A DNA stretch of 64,000 nt from Dimorphilus gyrociliatus (GCA_904063045.1 CAJFCJ010000002.1:4087891-4151890); one strand, 5' to 3'. Positions 23,835 to 37,707 are shown, counted from the stretch's first letter. Program-made: numbers and translations. The notes: generated from the letters alone by a model not told the origin.

Positions 23835-26215
23835 TAACAACATTTAAGAAATCACATAATTAATTAACTGTTACTACTCAGTTGATATCTTTTAGACGTT
23901 GAGCAATAATTTTCTAACTTTTCTATAACTATCTATACAAACTGTAGTTATTTTTCATATTAATAAAATATAAGGCGGTTGAAATTTATAAACACAGTAT
24001 ATAATAGTACATAGTAAAAAAAAAAGTCTATATAAAAGGCTTTATGACGTTTAAAAATACAACACTACTTGTATACATATGTATATAGAAAATACGTATA
24101 AGTAGGCATATATTATGTAAAAAAAAAATATATATATATATCCATTTTTTTATCATTATTCTTATACATCATACTTAGTACGTATGTATTGTTTCAAAAA
24201 CATAAAAACATTCAGTTGCTTCTTTAAATTAACAGTATTTTTTTGTCTTTCTTTTAGTGCATTAAAAATATTGATATACTTTATATGATAAAAACAGGAA
24301 CATAATCCATTATCATAAAATATAATATAATATTTATATATTCAAATATATATAACAGAGTAATTAACTTTTTAAACGGTTAAAAAAGTTTTCATTAAAA
24401 TTGAAAATATTTATTATTCTTTTTCTCTTAAAAGTTGAATAACAACTATTTATTTATAATTTAAATAGTTTTAAATTCAACACAATTTACATTTTTGAAT
24501 AGAAAATCAAGAATTGCTTATGTTTGCCCAATGCAAATAAATAAAAACATTTTATCAAATGACCAGTAGACTATTTGTAGTACATTGATTAAATCTTTGT
24601 TTAGAAAATCGAATAAAATATGTTTTGTAGGCTGATAGTTGCATATTTTAACTTAATGATATATCTCTTTGCGCTCTCAAATGCCTAGTCACGCGTAATA
24701 TTATTTTACTTTCGTAACCAATTGTATACAAGAAATAAATTCTTAAACATTAGTTTTCAATGATTTCATGTATTGAAAAACAGTTTAATTAATATTTACT
24801 CTTCCCCCTTAATAAAACAAGGAAAATATAGATATTTATTCTTAATAGGCAAACCGTTGAAAACTTATTAATGCTTTTCTAAGCAGGACAAAATTTCAAG
24901 AGAAATATACTTGAACACTTAAAAGATTTATTCATTCATTTTTAAGGGAAAAACTATGCCAACTTCAGAGAATTTTAAAATGTTTATGAGGCATAATAAG
25001 ACAAAGTACACTAGAAACTAGATGAAGATGCTTGTGCAAGACAATCAAAAGAGATGTTTTTTTTTGCTGACGCATCTCTATAAAGAATATACATTTTTTC
25101 AAATACAGGTATTGTATTGATTTTGTTTTAACTTTCCAACTTGTAGAGGATGAGTTACTGAGATTTAGTTACTAACTGAAAGGAAGCATCCATAGTCAGC
25201 AAAAATTTCTATTAACGAAGAATTAATTTGAGAAGACTGGTAAAGTTGATAGTGTGGCATACAAAAAATACCTTTCCTATCATTTTTGGGTTAATGATAA
25301 TAAAACAGACATCGTATATAAAATATACAAAATATTTCATATAATTATTTATATGTCTATTTTAGACAGAGTTAGTATTGAATTTAGTATATATGTTATC
25401 TTTTTTCTCGTCTTTCTCTCTCTTTTAATGGAATAAGAAAGAGTAATTTTTGCCTAGTTTCTAATTTGCCAAACTATATTCTTCGCTATACAGGAAGTAA
25501 GGGGAACCAAGCTTAGGTTAGATAGAAGAATTTATTCATCGATTCGGAAGCAAATAAAACCGAATAAATTTAAAAATAGACTCTTCTTTCCTACATTTTC
25601 CTATCAGAGCTATATATTGCGTGTTTTATTTTTATATCGCTTGCAGATTCTGTACAAAGAGTATTTAGGGAAAGAAAATGAAAAGAATTTCATTAATTAC
25701 CAAGGGGAATACTTGTATTGTTGCCATCTTCCTTTACCTAATTTTTGGCATTTGTGTTATGGATAAAAATATTCCGTTTTTCAATTCCCGGTTCAACATT
25801 CGAGTCACGTGACGTAGAGTTGGTACTACCGCGTGACGGAAATTTACTACTGATCAATGTATTATCTATAGAGGCTGATTTTTTGATAACTTATTTTTTT
25901 TCCATTTATGACATACCGTAAAAACGTTAGTAATAAAATCGAGTTGTAAACTAATTGCTGAAAAAGTTAACGATTGTAAAAAAAAAAGTCAATGAAATGA
26001 AGAAAAATGAAAGAAAGATCCCCAATATTGAAATTTGCAAGATATTGTATTTTCAAGATCGGAAAAGAATCATATTTTCGATTGAATTCATTTCAAATTT
26101 TATTTAGAAACACAGAAGGCTAGTTTAAGCTGTTTAAAGTGTATAAAAGTTACAGAAAATTATCTAACCTTGAGACAACTAAGCCTACATCACACAAGAC
26201 GAAAAAAGGGAGCAA
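23835..26215. other. Intergenic, 3' UTR and Raf upstream region
   Basis: Long AT-rich spacer. A small frame at 25254-25436 has no support. The right end carries a TCACGTGA at 25805-25812 and becomes richer in CpG near the Raf start. Confidence 0.45.
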
Positions 26216-26223
26216 TCACGTGA
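26216..26223. promoter_or_regulatory. TCACGTGA palindrome, Raf promoter
   Basis: An E-box palindrome (the core bound by bHLH-zip factors such as USF, MITF/TFE and Myc/Max) lies 22 bases before the Raf ATG. A second copy is at 25805-25812. The start codon itself sits in AAAATGGCCGCC, which resembles a YY1 site. Confidence 0.55.
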
Positions 26224-26245
26224 TACTGGCGTCGCAATTTTCAAA

Positions 26246-27481
26246 ATGGCCGCCGACGAGTATAGTTCGGTAAACCCGCGCGACAAACGCGACTCGATGG
26301 CTGATCGAATAGGAGATTTGCAACAGTGTATAGACAAACTCGAGAAAGAGGTACGAATTGCAGATAATAAGAACATTTGTGCATTCGATCTTTGATTCGT
26401 TTCTATAACATGCTTATTTATCCAGGCATCTAGCCTGGTATTCTTATTAAGCCATTTGTCACGATTTTCGTTGTATAGTTTGCCCGTTTTTTGGTTGTTT
26501 TATAAATAATTACTGTTCATAAACGTTATAGGCTTCTTAGAGCTATGTATTACATATCGTCTGCAAGCACCTCTAAAAATACTGACTGAAGTCAGTCATG
26601 TCAGGACAATTGCATAACAGACGAAAATCGTCTTAGTTAATAACTAGAATATTGACTGTAGTTATTATACAGAGACAAATTTTTTTAATTGATATTAATG
26701 CTACAATTATAATAATTTGGACAAACTCATCTTTAGTTTTTAATTATAAAATAATATTTTTTTCATTAGCGATTGGACAAGCGAAATATTATGCAAATAA
26801 AGTTAAAATGTTTAGAAGAATTGAATGCCGAATTTGGTAGAGTTCAACCTCCCCCACCGATGTATATACAGGTAATTATATTTAACTAATAATCAATTAT
26901 TAGAAAATTTGCTTTTCGCTATGTACCAGTTTTCAAACAGTACCTTAATATTTCGGAATTTTTATGTTGACTAATAATAAAATATAAAATATGTAATTTT
27001 CATTAAATAGACAGCTATAAAGAATTAAAAATAATAATATATATTTTTCAGAAAAAAAAATTCTAAAGTTAACAAAAAAAAATAAAATCAAAGAATTAAG
27101 TATATATTCCAAAATAATTCCAAAGATAAAAAAATAATCATTTTTAAGAAATTGAATTCGAGAATTCTTATTCATAAATAATATACATAATTATTAATAT
27201 TATAAAATTCTAATGTAACTATTTTTGGAAAAATATCATGAACTTCTTATTAGAAATAAAATATGAGATTTAAAACAACATTTTAAAAATGATATTTTAA
27301 TTTTAGATATAAGAATGAAATGTGTTTTTTTTTATATAAAACATAATTCTATCGTCAAAAAGAATTTTGTGTTTTATATTATTAATTTTTCATTAGAACT
27401 ATTTTTATAGAAAGAAACATTAATAAAAATGGTGGACACTTCGAATTTTCTCTAGAATCTAACCGCTTTTAATAATATACA

Positions 27482-27534
<53 letters not shown>

Positions 27535-30144
27535 CCCTTAGATTGAGAAATTATCTCTTCCATTTACCCACATTTATAGATATAATATCAAGGGTTACCT
27601 TGTTAGATGAGGTTAAACTTCTCAAATCTCCAAAAAATTCCAACATCCCCTTATTGACATATTTACATGTTTTTCTCAAATAAATGAGTGTCCACGAATT
27701 TTGAGGGCTTTAACCCGATGTCAACATCCTTGGCTTATTTGCCTTTTTTAATTTGAACATAATCTTTAAACCTACAAGGACCATTATATTAAATATATTT
27801 AACTATATGGTACAGATGCGTATATACATCCAAGAAACAAAACAGTTTAACAAGGAAAAAATTATAATTCACTACTATTTCTTTGTTATTTGAATTATAT
27901 TACTTTTTAAAGTTTTAGAGTTCAAAAGCACGAGATAGATTATATACTTTTTAATCTTTTATCTTAAAAACAAATTATTTATGGCAATATCTTCAGTATT
28001 TATAAAAGAATGATTGATACTGAATATTGTTAATTTACAGCTTAAGTAGTTATTAATCAGTTTTCAGTGATGTTGAGATATATCCTAAAATTTATGATCA
28101 AAGACCTTTTAGAGGGAAAGAGATAATTTAGTATACAACGTAGATGATGATTAGTGTCAAAGTGATTTTTGTACACAAGCTATAATCTGCTTTAAAGAAT
28201 TTATGGTGTAAGAATATTGATCTAAGAGTTATAGTTTGTGTGAACATTTTTTTCAGGAATACGAAAATTTAACGCAAAAGATTCATGAATTACAAGAAGC
28301 AGGAGATGAACTAGATGATATAATAAATCGTTATCAAAAAGAAAGAGATGAGCTTGATAATCAACAAAATGAAGTTATAGAACAAACAAGGGAAGAGGAA
28401 GTTGAGGAGATCGTCAGGACACCGTCAACACCCAATTCCTTTACTTACTCATACCCATCTGTTCCAGTCACAAATAATGCTGGATCAAATCATGTATGCC
28501 TGAAAGATAATTTTAGAGAAAATATGTACTTTAACCTCGTTATTTCAGAACAAACTGGAAAAAATTGGAGAGAATTTAGTTAAAGCTCATATGCCACACG
28601 GACAAAGTTCGACTGTAAGTTCTTTTTTGTAAATTTATTAAACTATATTCAGAGGGGTTATAACATCTGCCGCCGCATCTGCCATCTAGGCACTATTATT
28701 TCCCAGCTGTTTTGAACATCGATTAATAAGCAGTACGTATTTATTCAATGCTACACCGACTGGAAAAGATGGACGGTGTATAGTATATTGCGAGTGATGA
28801 AGGAATATAGAGAAGAGTTCCGATGCGGAAGATTAGCTCCTCCGCCTACACCAAGGCTCTCCTTTTCCTCGCCCTCGATGAACAGAGAAGGCCCATGCAC
28901 GCCTTTGTATCCAAATCCGTCTCTTCTCAGAAGGCAATTGACTATATCCGAAGGCAAAGAGGATTTCTTTTAAATTTAGTCATTTAGAGGTCAGATTGTA
29001 AAAATTCGTAGGAAACTGCTAAAAATTACTTAAGGACATTTTAAAATGCAATGCATCCATTCATTGCAGAGATATAATCAATCCAATTGTGTTAATATTT
29101 TAGAATTATTTAAAATTCTCATCTTGTCTTAAAAAAACTGCTATATTTATTAATTTTAACTTTTCAGAAAATTTTTCAAGTACTAAAAACTTTTGTACTA
29201 TATTATCGCTCACACCATGAGATTATTTAAGTTGCAAAATAATCGATTTGGACAGTTTTTTTTAAATGAAATTATTTATAGCGATTCAAGTGAATATAAA
29301 TGTTAGATATTTTTTGTAAAAAAAATTCCATAAATTCTTTAACTCAGATAAATAACCATATAGCCTTCTGAAGTATATGCCATATGTAATGAAATTAAAG
29401 TGATATTTGCAAAATAGTATTATTTCATTATAAACTAAAAAGATATTTTTATAGAAATATGTAAAAATTTATTAAAAGAATCCCTTTTTATGTATTATTA
29501 CAATAATTAATGGATTTAAATAAAAGAACTAAGAACAACTTTTTTAATAATATATATAGTAGATATATATTTATATATTATTTTAAATTTTAAAAAACAT
29601 ATTTTAATGTATATGACTATTTTAGTAATTTATATTTTCTATATATATATATATATATACATATATTTATCTGACTTTATTTACTCTATATAATTTGTTT
29701 TAATCCTCTTTGGCTAAAAAGGAATATCTCCTGTTGACCCTATTTTGTCGGATGATGAACATTTTTCTAGTCTACGTTCGCGGCAATTTCGGAGACGTTT
29801 AATGGGAGTCTCAAGTGATATTGAAACAAAATATCCCTGTGTTTGTAAACCATATAATTCTATGAACGATTTAAAAATTGAAATTGAATCAGAAACTAAT
29901 TTTGTATTCGAGTATGATAATTATGGTAGTGCTACTAGATTAGACAATTTCTCTATGTCATTTGACTCAATTACGCCATGGATGAAAGAAGGTACAGGCA
30001 TATTTTGATGGATTTGCACATATATTCCTCATAATACCCTCAAAAGAACCTCAACAAAGGGCGATTACCTTTGACAGAATCGGATATAAGTTTTTAATCC
30101 ATACTAAAATTTTATATATAATAAGTTCACATATACTATATTTA

Positions 30145-30188
<44 letters not shown>

Positions 30189-30206
30189 TGTACTATGTGT
30201 GTATAA

Positions 30207-30240
<34 letters not shown>

Positions 30241-33200
30241 CTGTTATAATCTATTTAGAATGATTATATTTAGAAAATATTAATTTAAAGTAAGTCAATT
30301 TTTCATTTCAAGTGGCCCCTTAATTTCCCTGAATAGAACAAGCACTGAAAGTGAATTTGAAATCTGTATCTTCGTTCATCTTTATGCAGAGTTACCGAGT
30401 CTGAAAAAATGTATTTGCTGGAGAGTACCAAAATCTCCAACATTTGATACATCTACATTTGTGCAACCCTCAAAACCGATTATTATAAGGTTTCCGGAAA
30501 TTCAACGACGTAGAACGTTCTTCCTGAGAAGAAAAGTTGAATACTCAGATTTGGATTGCCTATTAAAGGTTGTGCGTGGGCGTTGTAGGGTTACTTGACT
30601 TATCGATTACATATATATGCTTACATTGGCGTATATACACACTTTATATGTATAAGTGTGTAGAAGTTTTTTGCGACAGATAAATTACACGCTAATCCAT
30701 TTATGTATTCTTGAATATATCCATATATATATATATATATATATATTAAAAATGAATATTTTTCAGGTAATTGACTAACTATATTTTACTTTCTATTTTT
30801 AGGTGATAGTGAAACCTGGGCAATCCTTAGCTGACGCTCTAACGAAACCGATGCAAAGAAGAGAACTAAAATGTCACAATTGCGTTGCTGTTAATATGAT
30901 AAACAAGTACGTATTGTTTTTAACAAAAAGCTTCTTTACTTAAATTTTATTATCATGAGTTCGTTTATAATGATATTTAAGTATTGAATATATAGTTTTA
31001 CTTCGAGATGGCTTTCTTTATGAAATTATTGTGCAAACTTGTGTTGGTGTTTGTTAATATAAAACTTTTATATCAGGAAAATACTATTTTCTAGCTAAAC
31101 TTTATTACCATTTCTTTAAATTTGATCATATTCATTGTTAGTGAAATATTTAGTACGACGAAAGAACTATTTTTATTTCCTACATGTTTTTTAATGTATT
31201 TATTTATTTTTTATACGTTGCAGTTTTAATCACGATTTAAATATCTTATAATAAGATTTATATGGATAAGTGAAAGAGTAGAAAGAAAGAAAAATATAAT
31301 ATTTGTTTTATTTTCATATTTTTTGTGGTTTATTTCTTGCCTCTTTGTTTCCATGATCAATACTAGTAATACTATTAACTTTCTTCAGGGTCGTTATCGA
31401 CTGGGGAACTAAATTAGAACGCTTAGGAGGGACGCATATCAAAATTGACACTAGAAAAAACTGGGCTAAAGAATCTGTATTAACAAGTAATCACAATTAT
31501 GTTAGAAAAACGTTTTTCTCCTGGACATACTGTGATTCTTGTCAAAAATTGTTGGTGCACGGAATAAGGTGTCAGACTTGCTTAATCAAGGTTCACCAGA
31601 AATGTGCACCAAAAGCTCCTGCCTGTCAAACAACGGAAGAAGACCGCCATGTAAGAGCTAAACTGTAAGTATTTGAAGTAGCTTAAGTAACGATCCTAAC
31701 ATAGTACTTAATTTCAAAGAATCTTAACACTTTTATTAAATAAGCGTTATCATTTCGATGATTATTTCGGATTATATTGAAATGAATTTGCTGTTATTTT
31801 TCAAATGTTTATGTCTTATGTTGATTATTAAAATGAAATATAAACGAGAGATAATCATAGCATATTAAGTGCGGATGACGATCAGCTGGACAGTATGGAC
31901 AGAGGCCGTTCGAAAATGCCTCAGCCCAATCAGCATCGTGCTCGATCGACGTCTGCGCCTAATGTTAGTATCAATATGATACAACTACCTGGAGGTGCTG
32001 GACGCGATATAAAGGTAATTGCTTTTTAAAATTATTAATGTCAGTTTCTTTTTTAATCTTGTAGGAGCATTCAGAACGGGTCAAGCCAGTTTTACAGAAG
32101 GGTAGGATCAGTTAAATATCTATCAGCCTAGTTTTCTTTCACGCATAAAAAATGAATACATGAACCAACCCCTCTTTACGGATGTATAAAAAAAAAATTA
32201 CTTTGTATAAAAGTATCTTTTACTTATAAAAATTAAATGGGTAGTTCTAGCTCCGAGTTTTTACCTCTTCTATGGTGTTAGTAAACTGAAAGGACTTGTA
32301 TTCATTTCATTATAGTTGGAAAAGTAATAACATAGTTATTAGTTTAAGCCGACGTTTTTAATCCTTAAAGTTGTCTTAGTTGGAAGGGATAAAAAGCAAC
32401 CCCATTTTTTAAAAAATGCTATAATGAAATCAATTTTTAAAGACAAATATGCAATGATTTGCTTTAATGATTCCACAGGACGATTACGACAGCAGATCTT
32501 TCTATCCTTCCGAGGGTTAGTAAATATTTTATCTTTATTTATTGTCTGTGAAATGATTTAAATGATTTTTTTCTTTTCATCGTTTTACCTTTAATCTAGT
32601 CTTTTCATTTTAAGTTGTACTCTCTTATTATAATTTGAAAATCAAGGATACAAAAATAGCATATAAATTAAATTAAATATTAATGGAGATTTTAGAAACT
32701 TGATATTGAATTTCTCCAAGAGCCATATTTAATTTACAAATAGTTTTTTCATTCATAAAAAGTGTCTAATTTTTTGTCTTGTTTTGTTTTCTTCTTGAAA
32801 ATTTAATGTTTGGGAAATGCAAATAAAATTTTCCCATTCTCATAAAACTTTCCAGATTTGTCGAATTCGAAATTATCGGCGAAACGTTTTTTAATTGTGC
32901 CTTCTTCGTCATATACCAGTAATTTATCAGGTGATCGATATCTTGGCCCTTTATCATTATTTCTTTGCATGGTAGTATTTTAAGGACAAGAAATTCATAT
33001 AAATTGGTGGTATATATTTATAAATATACTTTATATATTATTAGGCGCTTTTGGAAGGGATTCTAATGTGTTTTTAATTCTTTAACAACTTATAAATGGA
33101 TACATTAAAACTGTTTCTTAGGGAAGGAAATTCTTTTTTACATAGGAGAGTTATTTTATTTTATTTTTATTATTAATATCGTTAATTTTCCTCAATCATT

Positions 33201-34703
33201 TTAATCTGTCGAAAAGCACTGTTTTCTATTTATATCTTGATTTTTTATCCTGTCCTTTTCGCTGCAAAAATGCTCATTTAATGTAATTAATTTAGGAACA
33301 AGCCCCAGATCTTCTCCAACAAAACATTCAACAAGTACATCACCAACTTCTCAAACAGTCCGGTCCCGAGCAAAATCCGGTGCAGAACGTAAAAATACAA
33401 GGCCTCGACGAGATTCAAATGAAGATTGGGAAATACCTTCAAATGAAATTCAAATCGGTAGGCGGATAGGCTCAGGTTCCTTTGGAACTGTTTATTTAGG
33501 TAATTATTTATTAATACGAGTTAATTCAACAACTAGATTTTATGTAAAACCTTCTATTCATAGGTCAATGGCACGGTCAAGTGGCTATAAAACAATTGAA
33601 TGTCAAAGAACCAACTCCAGCTCAACTGCAGGCTTTCAAAAATGAAGTTGCCGTATTAAGAAGAACGCGGCATACGAATATATTATTATTTATAGGATGT
33701 GCAAGCCAACCACATCTGTCTATTATTACGCAATGGTGCGAAGGTTCTAGTTTGTATAAACATTTACATGTCAACGAACATCGGTTTCTGGTCAGCGAAA
33801 TATTGGAAATAGCAAAACAAACTTCCCAAGGCATGGATTATTTGCACGCAAAGAGTATAATTCATAGAGACCTTAAGAGCAACAGTTAGTATCATTCTAT
33901 TTATACATATTAGCAACTCAAAATTCTTCAATAAACATATCCAAAATTTTTTTTCTGTAGATATCTTTTTACACGATGATTTAACTGTAAAAATTGGTGA
34001 TTTCGGTCTGGCTACAGTAAAAACTCGATGGTCAGGATCTCAGCAGGTAATAATCTCTAAGTAAAAGAAACTAATAATAAACACAAGTCTGCTAATTGAG
34101 TGATTTTTTTTAATTTAAAGAAATAACAAATATAAATTTTTGATTCAATTTTTCCTTCAGTTCGAACAACCTACGGGCTCTATTCTCTGGATAGCACCGG
34201 AAGTAATTCGAATGCAAGATAAAATGCCATACACATTCCAGTCTGATGTTTATGCGTTTGGTGTTGTTCTTTATGAACTACAAACTGGACAGTTGCCTTA
34301 CATGCACGCTGCAAGCTATAGCAAAGATCAAATCTTATTCATGGTGGGAAAAGGATATCTACGCCCCGAAATGAGCGCCATAAGATCCGATATGCCAAAA
34401 CACTTTGTCCGATTAACGAGCGATTGTATTAAGTTCAATAGGGACGATAGACCTATCTTTCAGAGTATTTTATCTAAGATGGATATGATTTTAAAGAGTT
34501 TACCAAAAATAAGAAGAAGTAAAAGTGAACCGTGTATAACCAAAAATAGATTTGGACACTCGACGGACGATTTAGACGAATATTCATGCGCCTCACCAAA
34601 AACTCCTAGTCATTATTCAAATTTGGGGCACTTTGGTAAGGATCAGCCTTTTAAACTGCATACATTACACAGTTTCAATGATGATGATTATTACTTTTCA
34701 TAA
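26246..34703 (+). CDS. RAF: Raf serine/threonine kinase, B-Raf type
   Basis: Exons: 26246-26350, 26770-26871, 28257-28493, 28549-28614, 28734-28953, 29722-29991, 30390-30568, 30803-30906, 31389-31664, 31861-32014, one of 32065-32101 or 32479-32515, 32856-32930, 33296-33499, 33564-33884, 33961-34046, 34161-34703; 992 residues (human BRAF 766). Raf relays Ras-GTP to MEK. Seen: B-Raf-specific N-terminal region in exons 2-3 ([20 protein letters not shown]); Ras-binding domain ([13 protein letters not shown]); C1 zinc finger from about residue 463; CR2 14-3-3 site [10 protein letters not shown]; acidic switch [15 protein letters not shown]; catalytic Lys in [20 protein letters not shown]-terminal 14-3-3 site RRSKSEP. 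The intact VAIK lysine and the Ras-binding domain exclude KSR. Exons 28734-30568 add about 200 residues unknown in vertebrate Raf; their joins, including a GC-AG donor at 28954, rest on phase only. Confidence 0.93.
27483..27523. repeat. (TA)n microsatellite, Raf intron 2
   Basis: About twenty uninterrupted TA units inside the long second intron. Confidence 0.9.
30150..30240. repeat. (TA)n microsatellite, Raf intron
   Basis: Two TA runs, about 30150-30185 and 30206-30240, split by a short unique stretch, in the intron before exon 30390-30568. Confidence 0.85.
32065..32101 (+). other. RAF: Raf alternative exon A (37 bases)
   Basis: Preceded by a strong pyrimidine tract and TTGTAG, followed by G|GTAGGA. 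Enters in phase 0 and leaves in phase 1, encoding [12 protein letters not shown] plus a split Gly. It occupies the same slot, length and phase as exon B at 32479-32515, and using both would break the frame. Confidence 0.65.
32479..32515 (+). other. RAF: Raf alternative exon B (37 bases)
   Basis: Preceded by TTCCACAG, followed by G|GTTAGT. Phase 0 in, phase 1 out, encoding [12 protein letters not shown] plus a split Gly. Same length and phases as exon A, but acidic/aromatic instead of basic. Confidence 0.7.
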
Positions 34704-36463
34704 TATTTCTCTTAAATATTTCACGAAAGAAATATGATTGACAATTAAAATTTATAGCAAAACAGAATTAATTACAAGTATAAATATTGTATGTTAGAGT
34801 GCACGTTCACAAAGTACCAATTAATACTCGTAATTGGTTAAGGTAATCTGAAGACTATACAGTTCAAGGCTAATGGCTCTACCTCTTTATTGTTGGTTAA
34901 GCTTGTTTATCCAATGTGTTTTGCTATAAATCGAACGGGGGATAGGGGAAAATATCAAGTTATACTAAAATAACTTAATACCTTAATAAATGATCGTATA
35001 TTTTCTATTGAAGAAAAAAAGTCAAAGAAAAAAGCTTAGCTCTCTCTATATTCGCTTATATTTTTCATAATGTTTTTCCCTTTACATAATTTTATATTTA
35101 TTCATAATTTCAATCTTTTCATTTTTTCTGCAAAATTAACTATCTGCAATTTTTTCTCTTTCTTTTTTTTATACAGCATTCTCCTAGGCCGAATGGCTTC
35201 TGAAAGAGAATCTCAAAACTGCATAACGTTTTCACAAACTGCTACAAAAAAAACAATTATTACTACCATGTGAAAAAAATTCTGTTTTTTAACTTATCTT
35301 TGCTGAATTATTTCTTTTCGCGTGTGCAAAACTGCTTTTTTTTGTCCTGGCTATTTTTCTTTAAGAAAAAGAGCGTTGTTTGTTGTTGTTTGTTTACAAA
35401 AAAATGATAATAATAATGACAAATGATAATAATAATGATTTAAAAAAAATCTAAACAAGAATTAAAAAAAAAGAATAAAATCAATAAGCTAAGGTATTTA
35501 CATTTCTTGAACAAGGATTGAAGTAAATACTTTATAGGCATATATTTTTCATACATTTTTCAATATTATCGTTCCTACTAAAAGAGTATTTTATTAACAA
35601 AACCCACGCCGTAAAAAGTGAGGAAAATAGTAATCCATAATTGGAATCTTTTGAAATATAACTATGAATACGAAAACAATATTTTATGATATTTATTTAT
35701 AAATTATTATTAGTATATATATATATATATATATTATATATTTAATATACATTGAATAGTTGAAATACTTTTAACAGTTTCGGCTAATTGAAGAATTTCT
35801 ATCATGTAAATCAGAAATAATTGGAAAAAAATTATTAATTATTCTCCTTATCTATTACCATTTTATTAGTTCGTTAAATCTAGATTTGATACACAACTGA
35901 TTATTTATTGAAATAATAACAAAGTTCACAACATATGTTCTTTTATAAAAATTTTAAAACATTTTGAAATTATCTTTTTTTTCTCTATATTTTAATATTT
36001 TCAATGAAAAAATTAAAATAAAAGAAGAACAACTATTATTCAATAATTTTTTTCTATTTAAAGTAGAAAAACATATCGATTTATTAAACTTATTGTTATT
36101 TTTTAATAAAAAAAAATGTTTCTTTTTTGTTCTTTTTAAAAGAGCTTTAGCTTTAGCTCTTTTAAGTAGAATAGAAATCTCTATTGATGCCCCATCTATC
36201 GTATAAAATAGTAAATGTTAGATAAAAACTAAGTGGCTTTTGTTTTTTTACTTTCAATGTCATTTTTGGTAATATAAAGTAATATATGTTTAGGCCCAGT
36301 CCGAAGTATAGTAACATTTGAATTTGATTATATCTTCGTATGACCTTACCTATTTATTGGCAATCGAAGAAATAGATATAAACTTTATTGCAGTCAGTAT
36401 ACATGATCACTTGAACTTTCATTAAGTGGTGCCCTCTACTAATGCACGATACAGTATATAGAA
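34704..36463. other. Intergenic, Raf 3' UTR and spacer
   Basis: AT-rich, with a (TA)n run near 35710-35733. Frames at 35070-35273 and 35964-36206 are low-complexity Phe/Leu/Lys and not supported. Confidence 0.45.
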
Positions 36464-37707
36464 ATGGGTAGTTTTGAAGGCCACACCCTGCCCGGTTCCT
36501 TTTTTATATTTTTTGGATTAATATGGATTTTTTTTGGATTAAGAAGATATTTCAGTCATCCTAGAGAATATATATTTTCTGGTTAGTAACTGTTGTTTAT
36601 AGGTGAAAAAAGTTTATATATTTATATAGCACTCTCTATCTAGCTATCTATCTATATTTAGTATTAATATAATGATGTAGTATAATTTCTAACCTACTTT
36701 TGCCCAGATAATTAGTTGATACAGAATAAGAAACAATAGTCATAATGACCTTCGTTGTATCATTGCGAAATTCAAATCGAAAATTGTACATTTTATATTC
36801 CCATTGGCATAATTTTGAATGGAATTAAATGCACAATTAATGCGAAACATTATAAATGAGATGATTAATACCAACTGTATATTTACTTGTGTTTTATTGA
36901 TCGAAAATCCCAATACAACAAAATAGATATCACAGTCTATAATATTTACCTATTTCCATAGTAACATATGTGATGATAATGTTAAACTAGTCTGAATCGT
37001 CTTAAAATTATTATTTTTTTGAAATAGCATCAATATCGGTGGAGATATGGAAAAGGAAAGTTCCATTAGAGGGTATACTCAAAGCTATCCTTTCGATTAT
37101 AGGTGCCATAGGTGAAATTATTTATGCAAAAGGAAATTTTGTAACTGCAAATCGAGGCAATGGTCAGCATGTTAGTATATATATTGGCTTTTTATTATCA
37201 GGAATTGTTGATATGATATCTCAAAATTCAAAGTGTTTGCCCTCCAATGTTGACTATCTTGGTCTTATTTTGGCTTTATCAATTGAATTAATAGAATTCA
37301 AATTTCACCTCCACGATAGGAAACACTTGGATGTGTTTATTCACACTTGTTTACTGTATATTGTGACACTTTTAATAATAGTCTTAATATTTCAAATTCA
37401 ACACCAAAAGAGTTTTCTATTATACTCTATCAGATGCTTTTTGATACTTTTGCAAGGCACGTGGTTCATACATATAGCATTTATCTTATATGATCCCAGG
37501 AAAGGTGCCAAGAAATTGGATCAAGATGATACGGGAGTGGTTATGATGGTTGTTATGTTTTTTTCATGGCACATTTTTGCAATATTTATATTCTTGATAC
37601 TAGTTAGTTTTATCTTTCAAAAGATCTATAAAAAAGACTTTAACAAAAGATATACGGAACTGCGAAATATTCCAGAAGATATCGACAGCAATGTAGAAGA
37701 ATTTTAA
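36464..37707 (+). CDS. TMEM45: TMEM45-family multipass membrane protein
   Basis: Exons 36464-36581 and 37028-37707 (446-base intron, phase 1) give 265 residues, close to the 275 of human TMEM45B. Exon 1 starts MGSFEGHTLPGSFFIFFGL, matching the family's conserved GHxxPGSFF opening. Exon 2 carries several membrane helices with SGIVDM, ELIEFKFHLH and LILLQGTWF, all family hallmarks (DUF716). Members are multi-helix proteins of endomembranes with poorly defined function. The exon 2 frame has no ATG of its own near its left end, so the upstream exon is needed and fits. Confidence 0.92.

Noticed and set aside
26246-34703. KSR-type pseudokinase instead of Raf
   Set aside because: The catalytic Lys (VAIK), the Ras-binding domain and Raf 14-3-3 sites are present.
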